Of a DNA stretch of 64,000 nucleotides, positions 55,911 through 64,000 are shown one piece after another; the stretch's first letter is position 1, and each line of letters opens with the position of its first letter. The stretch is from Levilactobacillus spicheri DSM 15429 (GTDB lineage Bacteria; Bacillota; Bacilli; Lactobacillales; Lactobacillaceae): assembly GCF_001435095.1 (NCBI RefSeq), contig NZ_AZFC01000005.1, forward strand, positions 1 through 64,000, read 5' to 3'. The notes beneath the pieces are model-generated. The model was not told the DNA's origin, made no database searches, and worked only from the letters and a program-made list of their open reading frames with translations. The position numbers and the translations under genes are program-made.

Positions 55911-57344
55911 TTACGCCTCCCAAGTCCGTAATGAGAAACCTTCTGGTGAATTCAACCGCCGCCGACGCGTATACGTCTTCGCCGTGGCCGTTCCTTCACC
56001 CGTTGGAGTCGCAATCGTTAAGGCTGAAGCGCCGGCATGTGCCCCGGCTGCACCAACCCCGGTCCCGGTATAAGTCGGTCCGTTAACAACGAAGATGGAG
56101 GTGTTCATCCGGTGCGCGGCCTTGTTAATGTGTGGCAAGTTTTCGGAGTGAATAGACGCCGTGTGGTGTAAGCCTTGTTCAACCTCGACCGCCGTCGCTA
56201 AGACGTGATCAAAGTCTGGGCAGCTGACAACCGGCACGATTGGCATCAACATTTCAGTCATCACGAGTGGATGATCCTTCGCCGTTTCCATAATGATCAA
56301 CTTCGGGTCACCGGTGTAGTGAATCCCTGCTTGGTCCAGAATGTAGGTGGCATCCTTCCCAACGAACTTCCGGTCGGGTGCTCCATTATCCCCAATGGTC
56401 ATGTCGGCCAACTTGTTAATTTCGTTGGTGTTGGTCACCAGGTAGGCGCCCTCTTCTTGCATCTTAGCAATCAGGTCGTCCTTGACACTGGCCTCAACGA
56501 TGACTTCCTTTTCGGCCGTGCACAGAATGTTATTATCAAAGGCCGCGGAGTCCACAATGTTATGGGCTGCCTTGGCAATGTTCGCCGTCGCATCCACCAT
56601 AGCAGGTGGGTTACCAGCGCCCGCACCAACGGCTTTCTTGCCACTGATCAAGGCTTGGTGAACCACCGAAGGACCCCCTGTGATCGACAGCATCGCAATA
56701 TCGGGATGCTTCATCATTTGCTGAACGGATTCAATCGATGGCGTTTCAATGGAGACCACCAGATTATGTAAGCCCGTTGCATCGGCAACCAACTCATTCA
56801 ATTTCTCAATCGTCCACCGCGTAATGTCCTTGGCACCTGGATGGGCGCCAAAGTAGACCGTGTTACCACCGGCCAACATCATAATGGCGTTGGCGATCAC
56901 CGTTTCCGAAGGGTTGGTGCTGGGTCCTACGGCGCCGATAACGCCGAATGGCGCGTACTCGTACATGACCAGGCCACCGTCACCCGTTTCGGCTTCCGGC
57001 TGTAGGATCTCAGGACCGGGCGTGTTGTACAGCGCGTTGTGCAGCTTGGCCACTTTGGCCTCCACCGTTCCCATTCCGGTTTCCTTGTAAATGCGTTCCG
57101 CCATGCTTTGAATGTAAGGACGGAAGCCCTCACGGATGGCGTCCAAGACCTTGTTCCGCATGGAAATTGGTTGGTCAACGTAATCCTCTTGTGCAGCCTT
57201 CGCCGCCGCAATGGCGTCGTCGACCGTCTTAAAAATACCGTTATGCCCACTCGCCGAAGACGTTGCGGTAGCAGATGCCGTTCCCGCTTGGCTGAGCTCT
57301 TCATTTAAGATTCTTCTGATTTGTTGTTCAATATTTTCTGCCAT
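55911..57344 (-). CDS. pduP: PduP CoA-acylating propionaldehyde dehydrogenase
   Basis: 477 residues. The first 18 residues (ENIEQQIRRILNEEL) form the amphipathic encapsulation helix that targets cargo to the shell. The catalytic cysteine lies in NNILCTAEKEV, and PSTNPSETVIAN is family-typical. It oxidises propionaldehyde with NAD+ and CoA to propionyl-CoA. It overlaps no neighbour; pduQ follows after 3 bp. Confidence 0.96.
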   Translation of the reverse strand: MAENIEQQIRRILNEELSQAGTASATATSSASGHNGIFKTVDDAIAAAKAAQEDYVDQPISMRNKVLDAIREGFRPYIQSMAERIYKETGMGTVEAKVAKLHNALYNTPGPEILQPEAETGDGGLVMYEYAPFGVIGAVGPSTNPSETVIANAIMMLAGGNTVYFGAHPGAKDITRWTIEKLNELVADATGLHNLVVSIETPSIESVQQMMKHPDIAMLSITGGPSVVHQALISGKKAVGAGAGNPPAMVDATANIAKAAHNIVDSAAFDNNILCTAEKEVIVEASVKDDLIAKMQEEGAYLVTNTNEINKLADMTIGDNGAPDRKFVGKDATYILDQAGIHYTGDPKLIIMETAKDHPLVMTEMLMPIVPVVSCPDFDHVLATAVEVEQGLHHTASIHSENLPHINKAAHRMNTSIFVVNGPTYTGTGVGAAGAHAGASALTIATPTGEGTATAKTYTRRRRLNSPEGFSLRTWEA

Positions 57345-57346
57345 GC

Positions 57347-57829
57347 CTACTTACTCTCCTTCATAAATGAAGCAACGGCTGCTTCACAGATTGATTGATC
57401 TTCTTCGATCAATCCACCACTGACCCCGATAGCACCAATTGGGGTGCCATCCAAGACCAACGGAATTCCGCCAGGGAAGGAAACCAACTTACCATCCAGC
57501 ATGGTCTCCATTTGGTACAAAGGTGCCCCGGGTTGAATATCTTTACTGATATCCTTCGTCGGTTCCTTCATGGCAATTGCTGACCACGCCTTCTTCGGTG
57601 CCAAAGTGGAACTTACCAGGTTGGCATTGGGCATGTGATAAAACATCTGAACGTTAGTGGCTTGATCCATTAAGCAAATCGAGACCCCCACTTTAAGTTC
57701 ATCTGCGCGAGCAACCGCTGCATCAATCACCTTTTCCATTTTGTGACGATCAAATAAGTTGTCCATCGTTTTCCCTCCTTGTTCAGCAATGACGTTTCGA
57801 ATAATCTGACTTAACTGTTCTTCATTCAT
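57347..57829 (-). CDS. GlcG/HbpS-family protein with encapsulation peptide (PduO C-terminal-like)
   Basis: 160 residues. The body (VGVSICLMDQATNVQMFYHM, LAPKKAWSAIAMK, FPGGIPLVLDGTPIGAIGVSGG) is the GlcG/HbpS domain that is fused to PduO in enteric bacteria and binds haem there. Here it is a separate gene. It opens with MNEEQLSQIIRNVIAEQ, a helix like those of PduP and PduL that target cargo to the microcompartment, then a short linker. It lies 3 bp after pduO and 2 bp before pduP. Its role in cobalamin handling is not established. Confidence 0.88.
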   Translation of the reverse strand: MNEEQLSQIIRNVIAEQGGKTMDNLFDRHKMEKVIDAAVARADELKVGVSICLMDQATNVQMFYHMPNANLVSSTLAPKKAWSAIAMKEPTKDISKDIQPGAPLYQMETMLDGKLVSFPGGIPLVLDGTPIGAIGVSGGLIEEDQSICEAAVASFMKESK

Positions 57830-57832
57830 CGT

Positions 57833-58408
57833 TTATCGCCCCATAGCTTGCGCATAGCGCTTAATCACTTCATCCGTTATCTGCTTGATCTGTGCTTCAT
57901 GGTCTTCGGAACGTGCCATGATGTACAGAAAGTCGGATAATCGATTCACGTAACGTTCCAAGACCGGTCGCACCGCAACGTCGGCACTGAAGCGGACAAA
58001 CTGCCGCTCGGCGCGCCGACAAACGGTCCGGCAGACGTGTAATTGGGCTCCAGCTAAACTAGCGCCTGGTAAGATGAAGCTCGTGACCTTCGGCAGTTCA
58101 GCCGTATACTGATCAATTACCCGTTCTAAGCCGTGAACATCCTCGTCGGAAATCACCCGACTATTCTCTAAGAATTTCTTGGTATCCTGGGTGGCGATTT
58201 CACCCTGCAAAAAGAACATCTTATATTCGACCCGTTGTAAGATGGCTTTATTTTTAGGACTTACACACAATTTGTCAGCGAGACTAATGTTGGCATTTAG
58301 TTCATCAAAGGTTCCGTAGGTTTCCACCCGCAAGGAATCTTTTTTTACCCGTTGGCCGTCGTACAAACTCGTCGTGCCTTTGTCGCCACCTTTGGTATAA
58401 ATTGGCAT
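57833..58408 (-). CDS. pduO: PduO ATP:cob(I)alamin adenosyltransferase
   Basis: 191 residues, PduO-type trimeric enzyme: TKGGDKGTTSLYDGQRV binds ATP, and CRTVCRRAERQF holds the conserved Arg and Glu. It makes adenosylcobalamin for diol dehydratase and allows local repair of the cofactor. It corresponds to the N-terminal domain of enteric PduO; the second domain is the next gene. Confidence 0.95.
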   Translation of the reverse strand: MPIYTKGGDKGTTSLYDGQRVKKDSLRVETYGTFDELNANISLADKLCVSPKNKAILQRVEYKMFFLQGEIATQDTKKFLENSRVISDEDVHGLERVIDQYTAELPKVTSFILPGASLAGAQLHVCRTVCRRAERQFVRFSADVAVRPVLERYVNRLSDFLYIMARSEDHEAQIKQITDEVIKRYAQAMGR

Positions 58409-58424
58409 TTAACTTCACTTACCT

Positions 58425-58691
58425 TTACTTATCGAAACGATCAATTATTCCAACAATCGCGCAATCGTTGACATCCCGGATACCATCATCCAATTGACTG
58501 GCCCGCCGTGCACCTGCGCCCCGAACGAGTAACACGTACTCGCCGACGCCGGCACCGACCGAATCGGCCGCAACTTCTTGATGACGAACCGACTGGCCAT
58601 CCGAGTTAACGGGTTGCACAATCATGAGTTTCCGTCCCACCAAGGACGGGTCCTTTTGCGTCGACACCACGCTACCTACTACTTTTGCCAT
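58425..58691 (-). CDS. pduN: PduN microcompartment vertex protein
   Basis: 88 residues of the EutN/CcmL family that form pentamers closing the shell vertices. VVGSVVSTQKDPSLVGRKLM and GVGEYVLLVRGAGAR are characteristic. I start at the ATG at 58691 (MAKVVGS); the start overlaps the 3' end of pduM by 13 bp and has only a weak ribosome site, suggesting coupled, low-level translation, which fits the low copy number of vertices. Confidence 0.93.
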   Translation of the reverse strand: MAKVVGSVVSTQKDPSLVGRKLMIVQPVNSDGQSVRHQEVAADSVGAGVGEYVLLVRGAGARRASQLDDGIRDVNDCAIVGIIDRFDK

Positions 58692-59200
58692 ATACAATCT
58701 TCATCAGTCCTCATTTGTAATTTCATATCCTTAGCTGCCAAAGTATCGACTGCCTCAGCTGTCAGGTGTTGGCGGGTCGTCGTGACCACCAATGATTTAT
58801 CCGGTAACGCCGCTAAATCACTGCGGGTGATCGTTCGGTGCCGCAACCCCCGCACCAGCTGATGATGATTGGTTATGAACAAGACTGGCCAGTCGAGCAA
58901 CATCTTGCGGGGAATAAAATTGACCGCCAATTCGTTGATAGCGAATTGAAAAGTGACTTGGTAATCAATTCCTTGCAAAATCCAAGCAACCCACTCGTTA
59001 TGTGTCTCTAACCGGTAAAGCGCCGTCATCAGTTCAATCGAAACATTGGTAATTACCACGGTCGCGTGGTCCAAGAAAACCTGATTAGACGGCGCCGATG
59101 CCGTTGCTTGGTAGGTGCAGTCGTACTGTTGCTGTTGTCGCTTGGTCAACTGGGCCATAACCTTCTCAACTAGTGAATCCAAGTTAATCACCAACTTCAA
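58679..59200 (-). CDS. pduM: PduM microcompartment protein
   Basis: 173 residues. Assigned from position between pduL and pduN and from PduM-like text (PRKMLLDWPVLFITNHHQLV, LVVTTTRQHLTAEA). PduM is needed for proper microcompartment structure in Salmonella; its biochemical role is unknown. The N-terminus (LDSLVEKVMAQLTKR) again resembles an encapsulation helix. The start is TTG at 59200, with no clear ribosome site. Confidence 0.85.
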   Translation of the reverse strand: MKLVINLDSLVEKVMAQLTKRQQQQYDCTYQATASAPSNQVFLDHATVVITNVSIELMTALYRLETHNEWVAWILQGIDYQVTFQFAINELAVNFIPRKMLLDWPVLFITNHHQLVRGLRHRTITRSDLAALPDKSLVVTTTRQHLTAEAVDTLAAKDMKLQMRTDEDCIWQK

Positions 59201-59224
59201 TTAGAATTCAAACGACCAGGTCGT

Positions 59225-59863
59225 CTACGCCTCGTCCTTGGGCTTAATCAACCGACCAAAGGTATTCCGACCAACGTTTGCGGCATTGGCTTCATCGGTA
59301 TCGATATGCATTTCCAAAACAAAGTCCGCCCGTGGTCGACAGATGACGTCGTTGTAGATGGTCTTGCGATTCTCTGAGTCGATTTCCACGGAGACCGTGT
59401 CACCCAGCTTAACCCCAAACCGTTGCGCGTCTTGATCACTCATGTGAATGTGCCGCTTGGCAATAATGACTCCTTGAACGGTTACTTCACCATCCGGCGT
59501 CACCAGCTTGACACTTGGCGCACCGTCCAAATGACCCGACAAGCGAATCGGTGCATCGACACCAATCCGAATTGCCTCAGAGCGGGCAATTTCAACCTGT
59601 GAATGCTTTCGGCAAGGACCCAAAATGCGAACGTGTTCGATTTTCCCGTTCGGTCCGACAATGGTGGCCGTCTGCTTGGAAGCAAATTCCTTTGGCTGCT
59701 TCAGTGGTTTGAAAACTTCCATTGGTTGATGAGGGAATAACGTCTGGTAGTCTTCCTTCGTCAAATGGATGTGATGATTCGAAACGCCGATTGGAATCCG
59801 GTTAGGATCCAACTCTTCTTGAACAATTCGATGAATGATCTCACGTAATTGTGTTTCGTCCAT
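59225..59863 (-). CDS. pduL: PduL phosphate propanoyltransferase
   Basis: 212 residues from the ATG at 59863 (a GTG four codons earlier sits too near the AGAGGG site). Residues 1-17 form an encapsulation helix (TQLREIIHRIVQEEL). Two PduL domains follow with zinc-binding VSNHHIHLT and AKRHIHMSDQDAQRFGV. It converts propionyl-CoA and phosphate to propionyl phosphate, regenerating CoA inside the compartment. Confidence 0.95.
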   Translation of the reverse strand: MDETQLREIIHRIVQEELDPNRIPIGVSNHHIHLTKEDYQTLFPHQPMEVFKPLKQPKEFASKQTATIVGPNGKIEHVRILGPCRKHSQVEIARSEAIRIGVDAPIRLSGHLDGAPSVKLVTPDGEVTVQGVIIAKRHIHMSDQDAQRFGVKLGDTVSVEIDSENRKTIYNDVICRPRADFVLEMHIDTDEANAANVGRNTFGRLIKPKDEA

Positions 59864-59894
59864 ATTTGATTCCACCCTCTAATTTATGATGAGC

Positions 59895-60182
59895 TTACTT
59901 GGCTGCGTCGTCAGTCTTTGGCAAGATTGCTTCAACTTCAGCATGCGGACGAGGGATGACATATGAACTCATCACTTCACCAATGTTTTCTGCGGCAGCA
60001 ACTCCCGCATCAACGGCAGCCTTAACGGCACCAACGTCACCACGAACCATGACCGTTACCAGGCCGCTCCCAATCTTTTCTTGACCCATCATTTCAACGT
60101 TTGCCGCCTTAACCATTGCATCGGCAGCTTCAATCGAGGCAACTAAACCCTTGGTTTCAATCATTCCTAAAGCGTTATTCAT
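59895..60182 (-). CDS. pduJ: PduJ (PduA-type) hexameric shell protein
   Basis: 95-residue BMC-domain protein: [20 protein letters not shown], then [19 protein letters not shown] and [18 protein letters not shown]. It forms the main flat hexamers of the shell. Position after pduK and before pduL marks it as PduJ. Two adjacent ATGs exist; I take the second, 8 nt after GGAGG. Confidence 0.95.
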   Translation of the reverse strand: MNNALGMIETKGLVASIEAADAMVKAANVEMMGQEKIGSGLVTVMVRGDVGAVKAAVDAGVAAAENIGEVMSSYVIPRPHAEVEAILPKTDDAAK

Positions 60183-60194
60183 CATAATTTCCTC

Positions 60195-60734
60195 CTATTT
60201 TTTGTGATCCTGATTAAACAATTCTCGGTAGTGAATGCATTTCTTGCGCGGTTCTCCTAACTTGCGAGGGCAAGCGGGGTCACCACAAAGGTTACACGTG
60301 GCCTGCGGCTTTTTTACGGCCGCATCGTCAGCCTGGTGCGCCACCGTTTTAGGCTGAATCACTTCAACCTGGGGTGCTGTCGACGTTACTGACGGCTCTG
60401 CAGCGTCCGTAACCGGCGCCGCCGCAGGAGTCGGGTCGGGATCCGGATCAGGTTGCGGCGTGGTAAACAAATCACCCTGGCTCAAGCCATCAATTCCGGG
60501 AGCCGGGTTAGCCAAGACCGCCGAGCTGACGAACGCATCGCCCACGGCTTCCTTGCCAATTTCAATGGCCACCGAAACCGCCGCAACATCCCCTTTAATC
60601 ACGACCGTAATCCAACCGCCGCCCTTCGTATTTTCCAGGGCGGACAGCTCAACGGCCGCCGTCTTCAACATCTTGTCCGCAACGACCAAGGCGGTCGAGA
60701 GGCCGGTAACTTCAATATATCCTAGTGTTTCCAT
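60195..60734 (-). CDS. pduK: PduK shell protein with C-terminal cysteine motif
   Basis: 179 residues. An N-terminal BMC domain (LGYIEVTGLSTALVVADKML, then GGWITVVIKGDVAAVS), a Pro/Asp/Ala-rich linker, and a C-terminal CNLCGDPACPRKLGEPRKKC. PduK proteins are suggested to bind an iron-sulfur cluster through such cysteines. The ATG at 60734 matches the family start; a GTG four codons upstream with AAGGA before it is also possible. Confidence 0.92.
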   Translation of the reverse strand: METLGYIEVTGLSTALVVADKMLKTAAVELSALENTKGGGWITVVIKGDVAAVSVAIEIGKEAVGDAFVSSAVLANPAPGIDGLSQGDLFTTPQPDPDPDPTPAAAPVTDAAEPSVTSTAPQVEVIQPKTVAHQADDAAVKKPQATCNLCGDPACPRKLGEPRKKCIHYRELFNQDHKK

Positions 60735-60749
60735 ATCTTTTCTCACCGC

Positions 60750-61103
60750 CTAATCCTTCAAGCTCTTAAAGGGAACGCCCTTGACCAACCGGGCCGCATT
60801 GGCTCCTAAGGCTCGAAACCGAGCCGTATCATGCCGATTGACCCTAAATAGCGGTTGCTCGGCCGGCAAGTTCTTGTAGTGCACGACTATTTCCTGGTCG
60901 TCAAAGCCTAAGCCCACTGACAATCTTGAAGCCAGCGCGGCTTGATAAGCTCGCTCAGTCGCCGTGCTCTCGTCAATCACCCGTGTGGTGACCGGAATTT
61001 CCTCTTCTTCGATCCCGTTTAAAAGCGGTTTCAAGTCGGTTGGAAAGGCGTCCTCCGTCGTCACGGCAATCAGGATGGACGGCTTATCCGTGTCAATTGG
61101 CAT
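60750..61103 (-). CDS. pduH: PduH diol dehydratase reactivase small subunit
   Basis: 117 residues: PSILIAVTTEDAF, the variable middle, and RALGANAARLVKGVPFK. With PduG it swaps damaged cobalamin out of inactivated diol dehydratase using ATP. It overlaps the end of pduG by 11 bp. Confidence 0.94.
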   Translation of the reverse strand: MPIDTDKPSILIAVTTEDAFPTDLKPLLNGIEEEEIPVTTRVIDESTATERAYQAALASRLSVGLGFDDQEIVVHYKNLPAEQPLFRVNRHDTARFRALGANAARLVKGVPFKSLKD

Positions 61104-62934
61104 GGGCGTCCCTTCTTTCCTGCGCGTACGAGAGAATCAACCCTGTCGCCACTGCGTTTCGCGGCCCTTCGACCGACCGAATATTACCCCGTCCAGCAAC
61201 TAGGTTGTAATGCGATAACTCATCCGTCACCAATTGTGGAATTTCGAAGTCCAGAGCGGACCCACCCACAATGACCACAAATGGGATGTCACGAATATTC
61301 CCCGTTGGGCTCACGTGCTTCAGCGCCCGTTGTGCATTTTCAACGAAGACCCGTTTCTTAGCCGTCTGACGAATCGTCTTGACCTTCTCGATGTTCAGAT
61401 TCCCTGGTAATGGCACGTAGCCATCCGGTTTAATGACCACCGTCCGGGCAAAGATCTCGGATGGTAACGGTTTGTCGAAGAATTGAACGGAGCCGTCTTC
61501 GTGACGAATCTGGAAGAGGTTCTCGACTCGGGCCAGGGGATACTTTTTAATATCCTCGGCCAGGTAAACGTCGTCCAATCCCAATTCGGAGTTGATGATC
61601 ATGGTGACCATATCACCCGCACCGGCCAAATGAATCGCCACAATCTGATTCTGTTTGTTGATAATGGAGGCATCGGTTGACCCGGCCCCTAAATCCAGGA
61701 TAGCAATTGGTTTCGTGGTTCCTGGCGTCGTCAAAGCCCCTAGAATGGCTGCTTCGGCTTCCGCCCCACCAATTTCAACTGGAATATTCAACTCATCTTG
61801 AATCAGATTTGCAATCAATTGCATTTGCAAGTGGTCCGACTTCACCATCGCTGCAATCCCAACAGCCTCTTCGGTCGAGAATTCACCGGCCAGGCCCCCA
61901 CGAACTTTAACAGGGACCGATGTGTTCACCGCTAACAGGTCTTGAATGGCGATTTCACGGTTTTGCTTGGCCGTCAAATCTGCCATCGTCTGCCGGACCT
62001 TTTCCAACATGCCACCAACGTTGGTACCTGATTCACCCGTAATATCTTGAATGCGATCAAACTCGTTGATCTTCTTCATGATAGCTTCGGCACCAGCCGC
62101 AACGTTGACCTCATCGGAATCTTTGGTTCCTTCAATTTTGATGGAACCGGCCGGAATAACCCGCGCCTTGACATCCCCCGCCGGTGTCTTAATGACGACC
62201 GCCGAGCGATTTCCGATGAGGGCTCGTGAAACTGGCACAATGTTTTTGGTTTCGTCGGACGTTAGGTGGAAGAGCGTGGCAATCCCGTAAGGGTTCGACA
62301 GTTGGGAAATCACTTTCCCCTTATCGGCCACCTCAACCGCTGCCAACATGCCAACGGGCACTTTATCAATTCGTGAGACTTCATCTACAATGGGAATCTT
62401 GTGCTCTAATCGATTATCGATCAGCACACCATCATCGTTTTGTAGAATCGCCGCAGTAATGTGAAATCCCGCCCGGGTGTAAACGTTGATTAGCTTCGCC
62501 GCGTCTTCAAAATCGATGGTCTTAGGAATCAAGACGATGTACTCTTTTTGCTTATCGGTTTGCTTCAGCAGTTGGAGCAGATCAACGGTGTAACCCGAAC
62601 CAATTCCCAAGCCACCCGGTGTATTTGGATTGTGACCGATCATCGTCGACTCCGTAATCACGGTTTCGGTGATGGTTTCCATCGCCACATCCCCAATAAC
62701 GGGGGTCGCTTCGTTAATCCGAATCAGGTCAACGTCGGCGAGGTCGAGGTGAGTTTTGTTTAAAACTTGTCTGATTGACTTTTTGATTCCAATCAGGTTC
62801 TGTTTCGTTCCTTTAATCCCCGTGGTTGCAGAGATTCCAGAACCTATGAACTGGACTTCACCGGTAGCGGAAACGTCGGCAAGCGCCACTTCCGTCGATG
62901 AATTACCAATGTCAACCCCAATCACTTTTGCCAT
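61093..62934 (-). CDS. pduG: PduG diol dehydratase reactivase large subunit
   Basis: 613 residues, ASKHA-fold ATPase: VIGVDIGNSSTEVALAD at the N-terminus, VNAGAEAIM-like core text (NVAAGAEAIMKKINEF), LDLGAGSTDASII and FVVIVGGSALDFEIP. It forms the chaperone-like reactivase with PduH. Starts 14 bp after pduE. Confidence 0.97.
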   Translation of the reverse strand: MAKVIGVDIGNSSTEVALADVSATGEVQFIGSGISATTGIKGTKQNLIGIKKSIRQVLNKTHLDLADVDLIRINEATPVIGDVAMETITETVITESTMIGHNPNTPGGLGIGSGYTVDLLQLLKQTDKQKEYIVLIPKTIDFEDAAKLINVYTRAGFHITAAILQNDDGVLIDNRLEHKIPIVDEVSRIDKVPVGMLAAVEVADKGKVISQLSNPYGIATLFHLTSDETKNIVPVSRALIGNRSAVVIKTPAGDVKARVIPAGSIKIEGTKDSDEVNVAAGAEAIMKKINEFDRIQDITGESGTNVGGMLEKVRQTMADLTAKQNREIAIQDLLAVNTSVPVKVRGGLAGEFSTEEAVGIAAMVKSDHLQMQLIANLIQDELNIPVEIGGAEAEAAILGALTTPGTTKPIAILDLGAGSTDASIINKQNQIVAIHLAGAGDMVTMIINSELGLDDVYLAEDIKKYPLARVENLFQIRHEDGSVQFFDKPLPSEIFARTVVIKPDGYVPLPGNLNIEKVKTIRQTAKKRVFVENAQRALKHVSPTGNIRDIPFVVIVGGSALDFEIPQLVTDELSHYNLVAGRGNIRSVEGPRNAVATGLILSYAQERRDAHAN

Positions 62935-62948
62935 ACGAAGACTCCTAA

Positions 62949-63464
62949 CTAGTTATCACCCTTGAGTTTCTTTCGGGATTCGTAATAGTCTGCCGCTTCA
63001 GCGAACCAACCAGCGTTCACCGGTGCGTTGTATTTCGTCTTCAACTCATCGGAGATCGCTAATAATTCGGCCTTGCTTGACCGGTATGGCCGCAGCGCAT
63101 TGTACATTTCCAACAACCGTTCGTCAGGAATCGACGTCAGTTCCGCCGCCCGCTTAAAGTTCCGTTGGATGGCATCCCGACCCGCGTCGTTTGCAACTTC
63201 CCCCTGTAACCGCAGCGTATTCGGGGTAATCCGTAGATCGTTTGATTTAATCTTGTTGCTCATCACGTTGTCCAGCGTAATCTGATCCAAATGCTTACCA
63301 GATGGTGACTGAACTAATTCTGGATGCTTGCTGTACAGCGGGTAATCGTTCCGCGTTAAGTCCTTTTCATTGGTTGTGCTCGTCGGGGTAGTGCCGGTCG
63401 ACGTGCCGCCGTTATCACCAATCTGTTGGACGATTTTTGCAACTAAGTCGTCAATTTCACTCAT
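62949..63464 (-). CDS. pduE: PduE diol dehydratase small subunit
   Basis: 171 residues from the ATG at 63464, 8 nt after AGGAGG. The N-terminal helix (SEIDDLVAKIVQQIG) and a Gly/Ser/Thr-rich linker precede the folded part (DYPLYSKHPELVQSPSGK, ERLLEMYNALRPYRSSKAEL). Gamma subunit of B12-dependent propanediol/glycerol dehydratase. Confidence 0.95.
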   Translation of the reverse strand: MSEIDDLVAKIVQQIGDNGGTSTGTTPTSTTNEKDLTRNDYPLYSKHPELVQSPSGKHLDQITLDNVMSNKIKSNDLRITPNTLRLQGEVANDAGRDAIQRNFKRAAELTSIPDERLLEMYNALRPYRSSKAELLAISDELKTKYNAPVNAGWFAEAADYYESRKKLKGDN

Positions 63465-63476
63465 GACCAATTCCTC

Positions 63477-64000
63477 CTAATTAAAGTTAACTTCAATCTC
63501 TTCGGCTGGCTTTCCGACAACCACTTGCTTGGTTTCCTTGATGTGCATCAAGGCCGACAGCGCCTGGTACTGAACCCGCGCCATTTGGTCGTTAACCGTA
63601 GGAACTGGACTTGGAGACATCCCCTTCGCGTACTGAGCCGCATTCTTTCCAATTGCCCGGTAGGTATCCCCATCCAAAACAGGTGCTTGAGGGAACAGTT
63701 CCAGGTTAGATAACGGTTCTTGGTCCTTCTGATGAATGATCGTCGTTCCTTTGGATTGGATTGCCACGGCAATGCCAGACCCGGATAAGTGATCCCCTTC
63801 AGACCCACAGAAGGAAACGTCAGAGGTCCGGTAAACCTTGATGACCCGAGCCTTCAGCCCTTCTTCTTCGATTCCGGCAATGACTTGCCGCAAGATTTCC
63901 TTATGGCTAATGCCCGTTAAGTTGTGATCCAGCACTTCAGCAAATGCCGGGGCCACCGCCACAATCACCTCGTCACGGGAGTAGCCTTGCTTAGCAACCC
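63477..64000 (-). CDS. pduD: PduD diol dehydratase medium subunit (partial at window edge)
   Basis: The frame is open to the window end, reading [19 protein letters not shown] at the edge. About 174 C-terminal residues are visible and the N-terminus lies outside. Motifs: [42 protein letters not shown] and [13 protein letters not shown]. Beta subunit; binds adenosylcobalamin together with the large subunit. It lies 12 bp before pduE. pduC and the leading shell genes are expected beyond position 64000. Confidence 0.95.
   Translation of the reverse strand, partial: VAKQGYSRDEVIVAVAPAFAEVLDHNLTGISHKEILRQVIAGIEEEGLKARVIKVYRTSDVSFCGSEGDHLSGSGIAVAIQSKGTTIIHQKDQEPLSNLELFPQAPVLDGDTYRAIGKNAAQYAKGMSPSPVPTVNDQMARVQYQALSALMHIKETKQVVVGKPAEEIEVNFN

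Overview
The window looks like a chromosome segment of a GC-rich heterofermentative lactic acid bacterium (Lactobacillaceae; a Levilactobacillus-like genome would fit, but genus is inference). Reasons: a mevalonate-route isoprenoid operon, KxYKxGKxW signal peptides on LPXTG wall proteins, the ypmB-aspB-dnaD order next to dinG, and a cobalamin-dependent diol dehydratase (pdu) operon of the Limosilactobacillus reuteri layout. No rRNA, tRNA or insertion sequence was seen.

Layout. 0-4 kb: minus-strand operon of an acyltransferase-3, an adenylate-forming acyl ligase and a membrane-anchored SsuA-like binding protein. 4-10.8 kb: a secreted DUF5776-type protein, a TSUP permease, a frameshifted small membrane protein, an LPXTG protein and a metallophosphoesterase. 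11-23.8 kb: a lower-GC block with a gene broken by an in-frame TAA, a RepA_N-like protein and a complete type I-E CRISPR-Cas locus (cas3-cas8e-cse2-cas7-cas5-cas6e-cas1-cas2::dnaQ) lying between two arrays that both read leftwards. cas8e (cse1) carries an in-frame TAA, so interference may be lost. Both arrays share an ungapped 66-bp leader-side block; in array 1 half of it is the 3' end of the cas2-dnaQ coding sequence.

23.8-29.3 kb: dnaD, aspB, ypmB-like, dinG. 29.4-33.7 kb: mvk-mvaD-pmk-fni, with a perfect inverted repeat upstream. 33.8-37.6 kb: rRNA methyltransferase, HAD phosphatase, a 51-codon basic protein and a zinc alcohol dehydrogenase. 37.6-43.7 kb: two tandem paralogous LPXTG proteins with duplicated promoters. 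43.7-51.9 kb: glpK, a tautomerase, YitT, a C69 dipeptidase, an APC permease and Kup.

51.9-64 kb: a truncated tyrosine phosphatase, an OYE-family oxidoreductase, then the pdu operon on the minus strand in transcription order D(partial)-E-G-H-K-J-L-M-N-O-(GlcG/HbpS-like)-P-Q-W-U. It encodes diol dehydratase, its reactivase, B12 adenosylation, aldehyde and alcohol dehydrogenases, phosphotransacylase, kinase and microcompartment shell proteins. The oxidoreductase follows pduU by only 10 bp, so it probably belongs to the same transcript. The pdu and CRISPR blocks look less GC-rich than the housekeeping genes around them, consistent with lateral acquisition.
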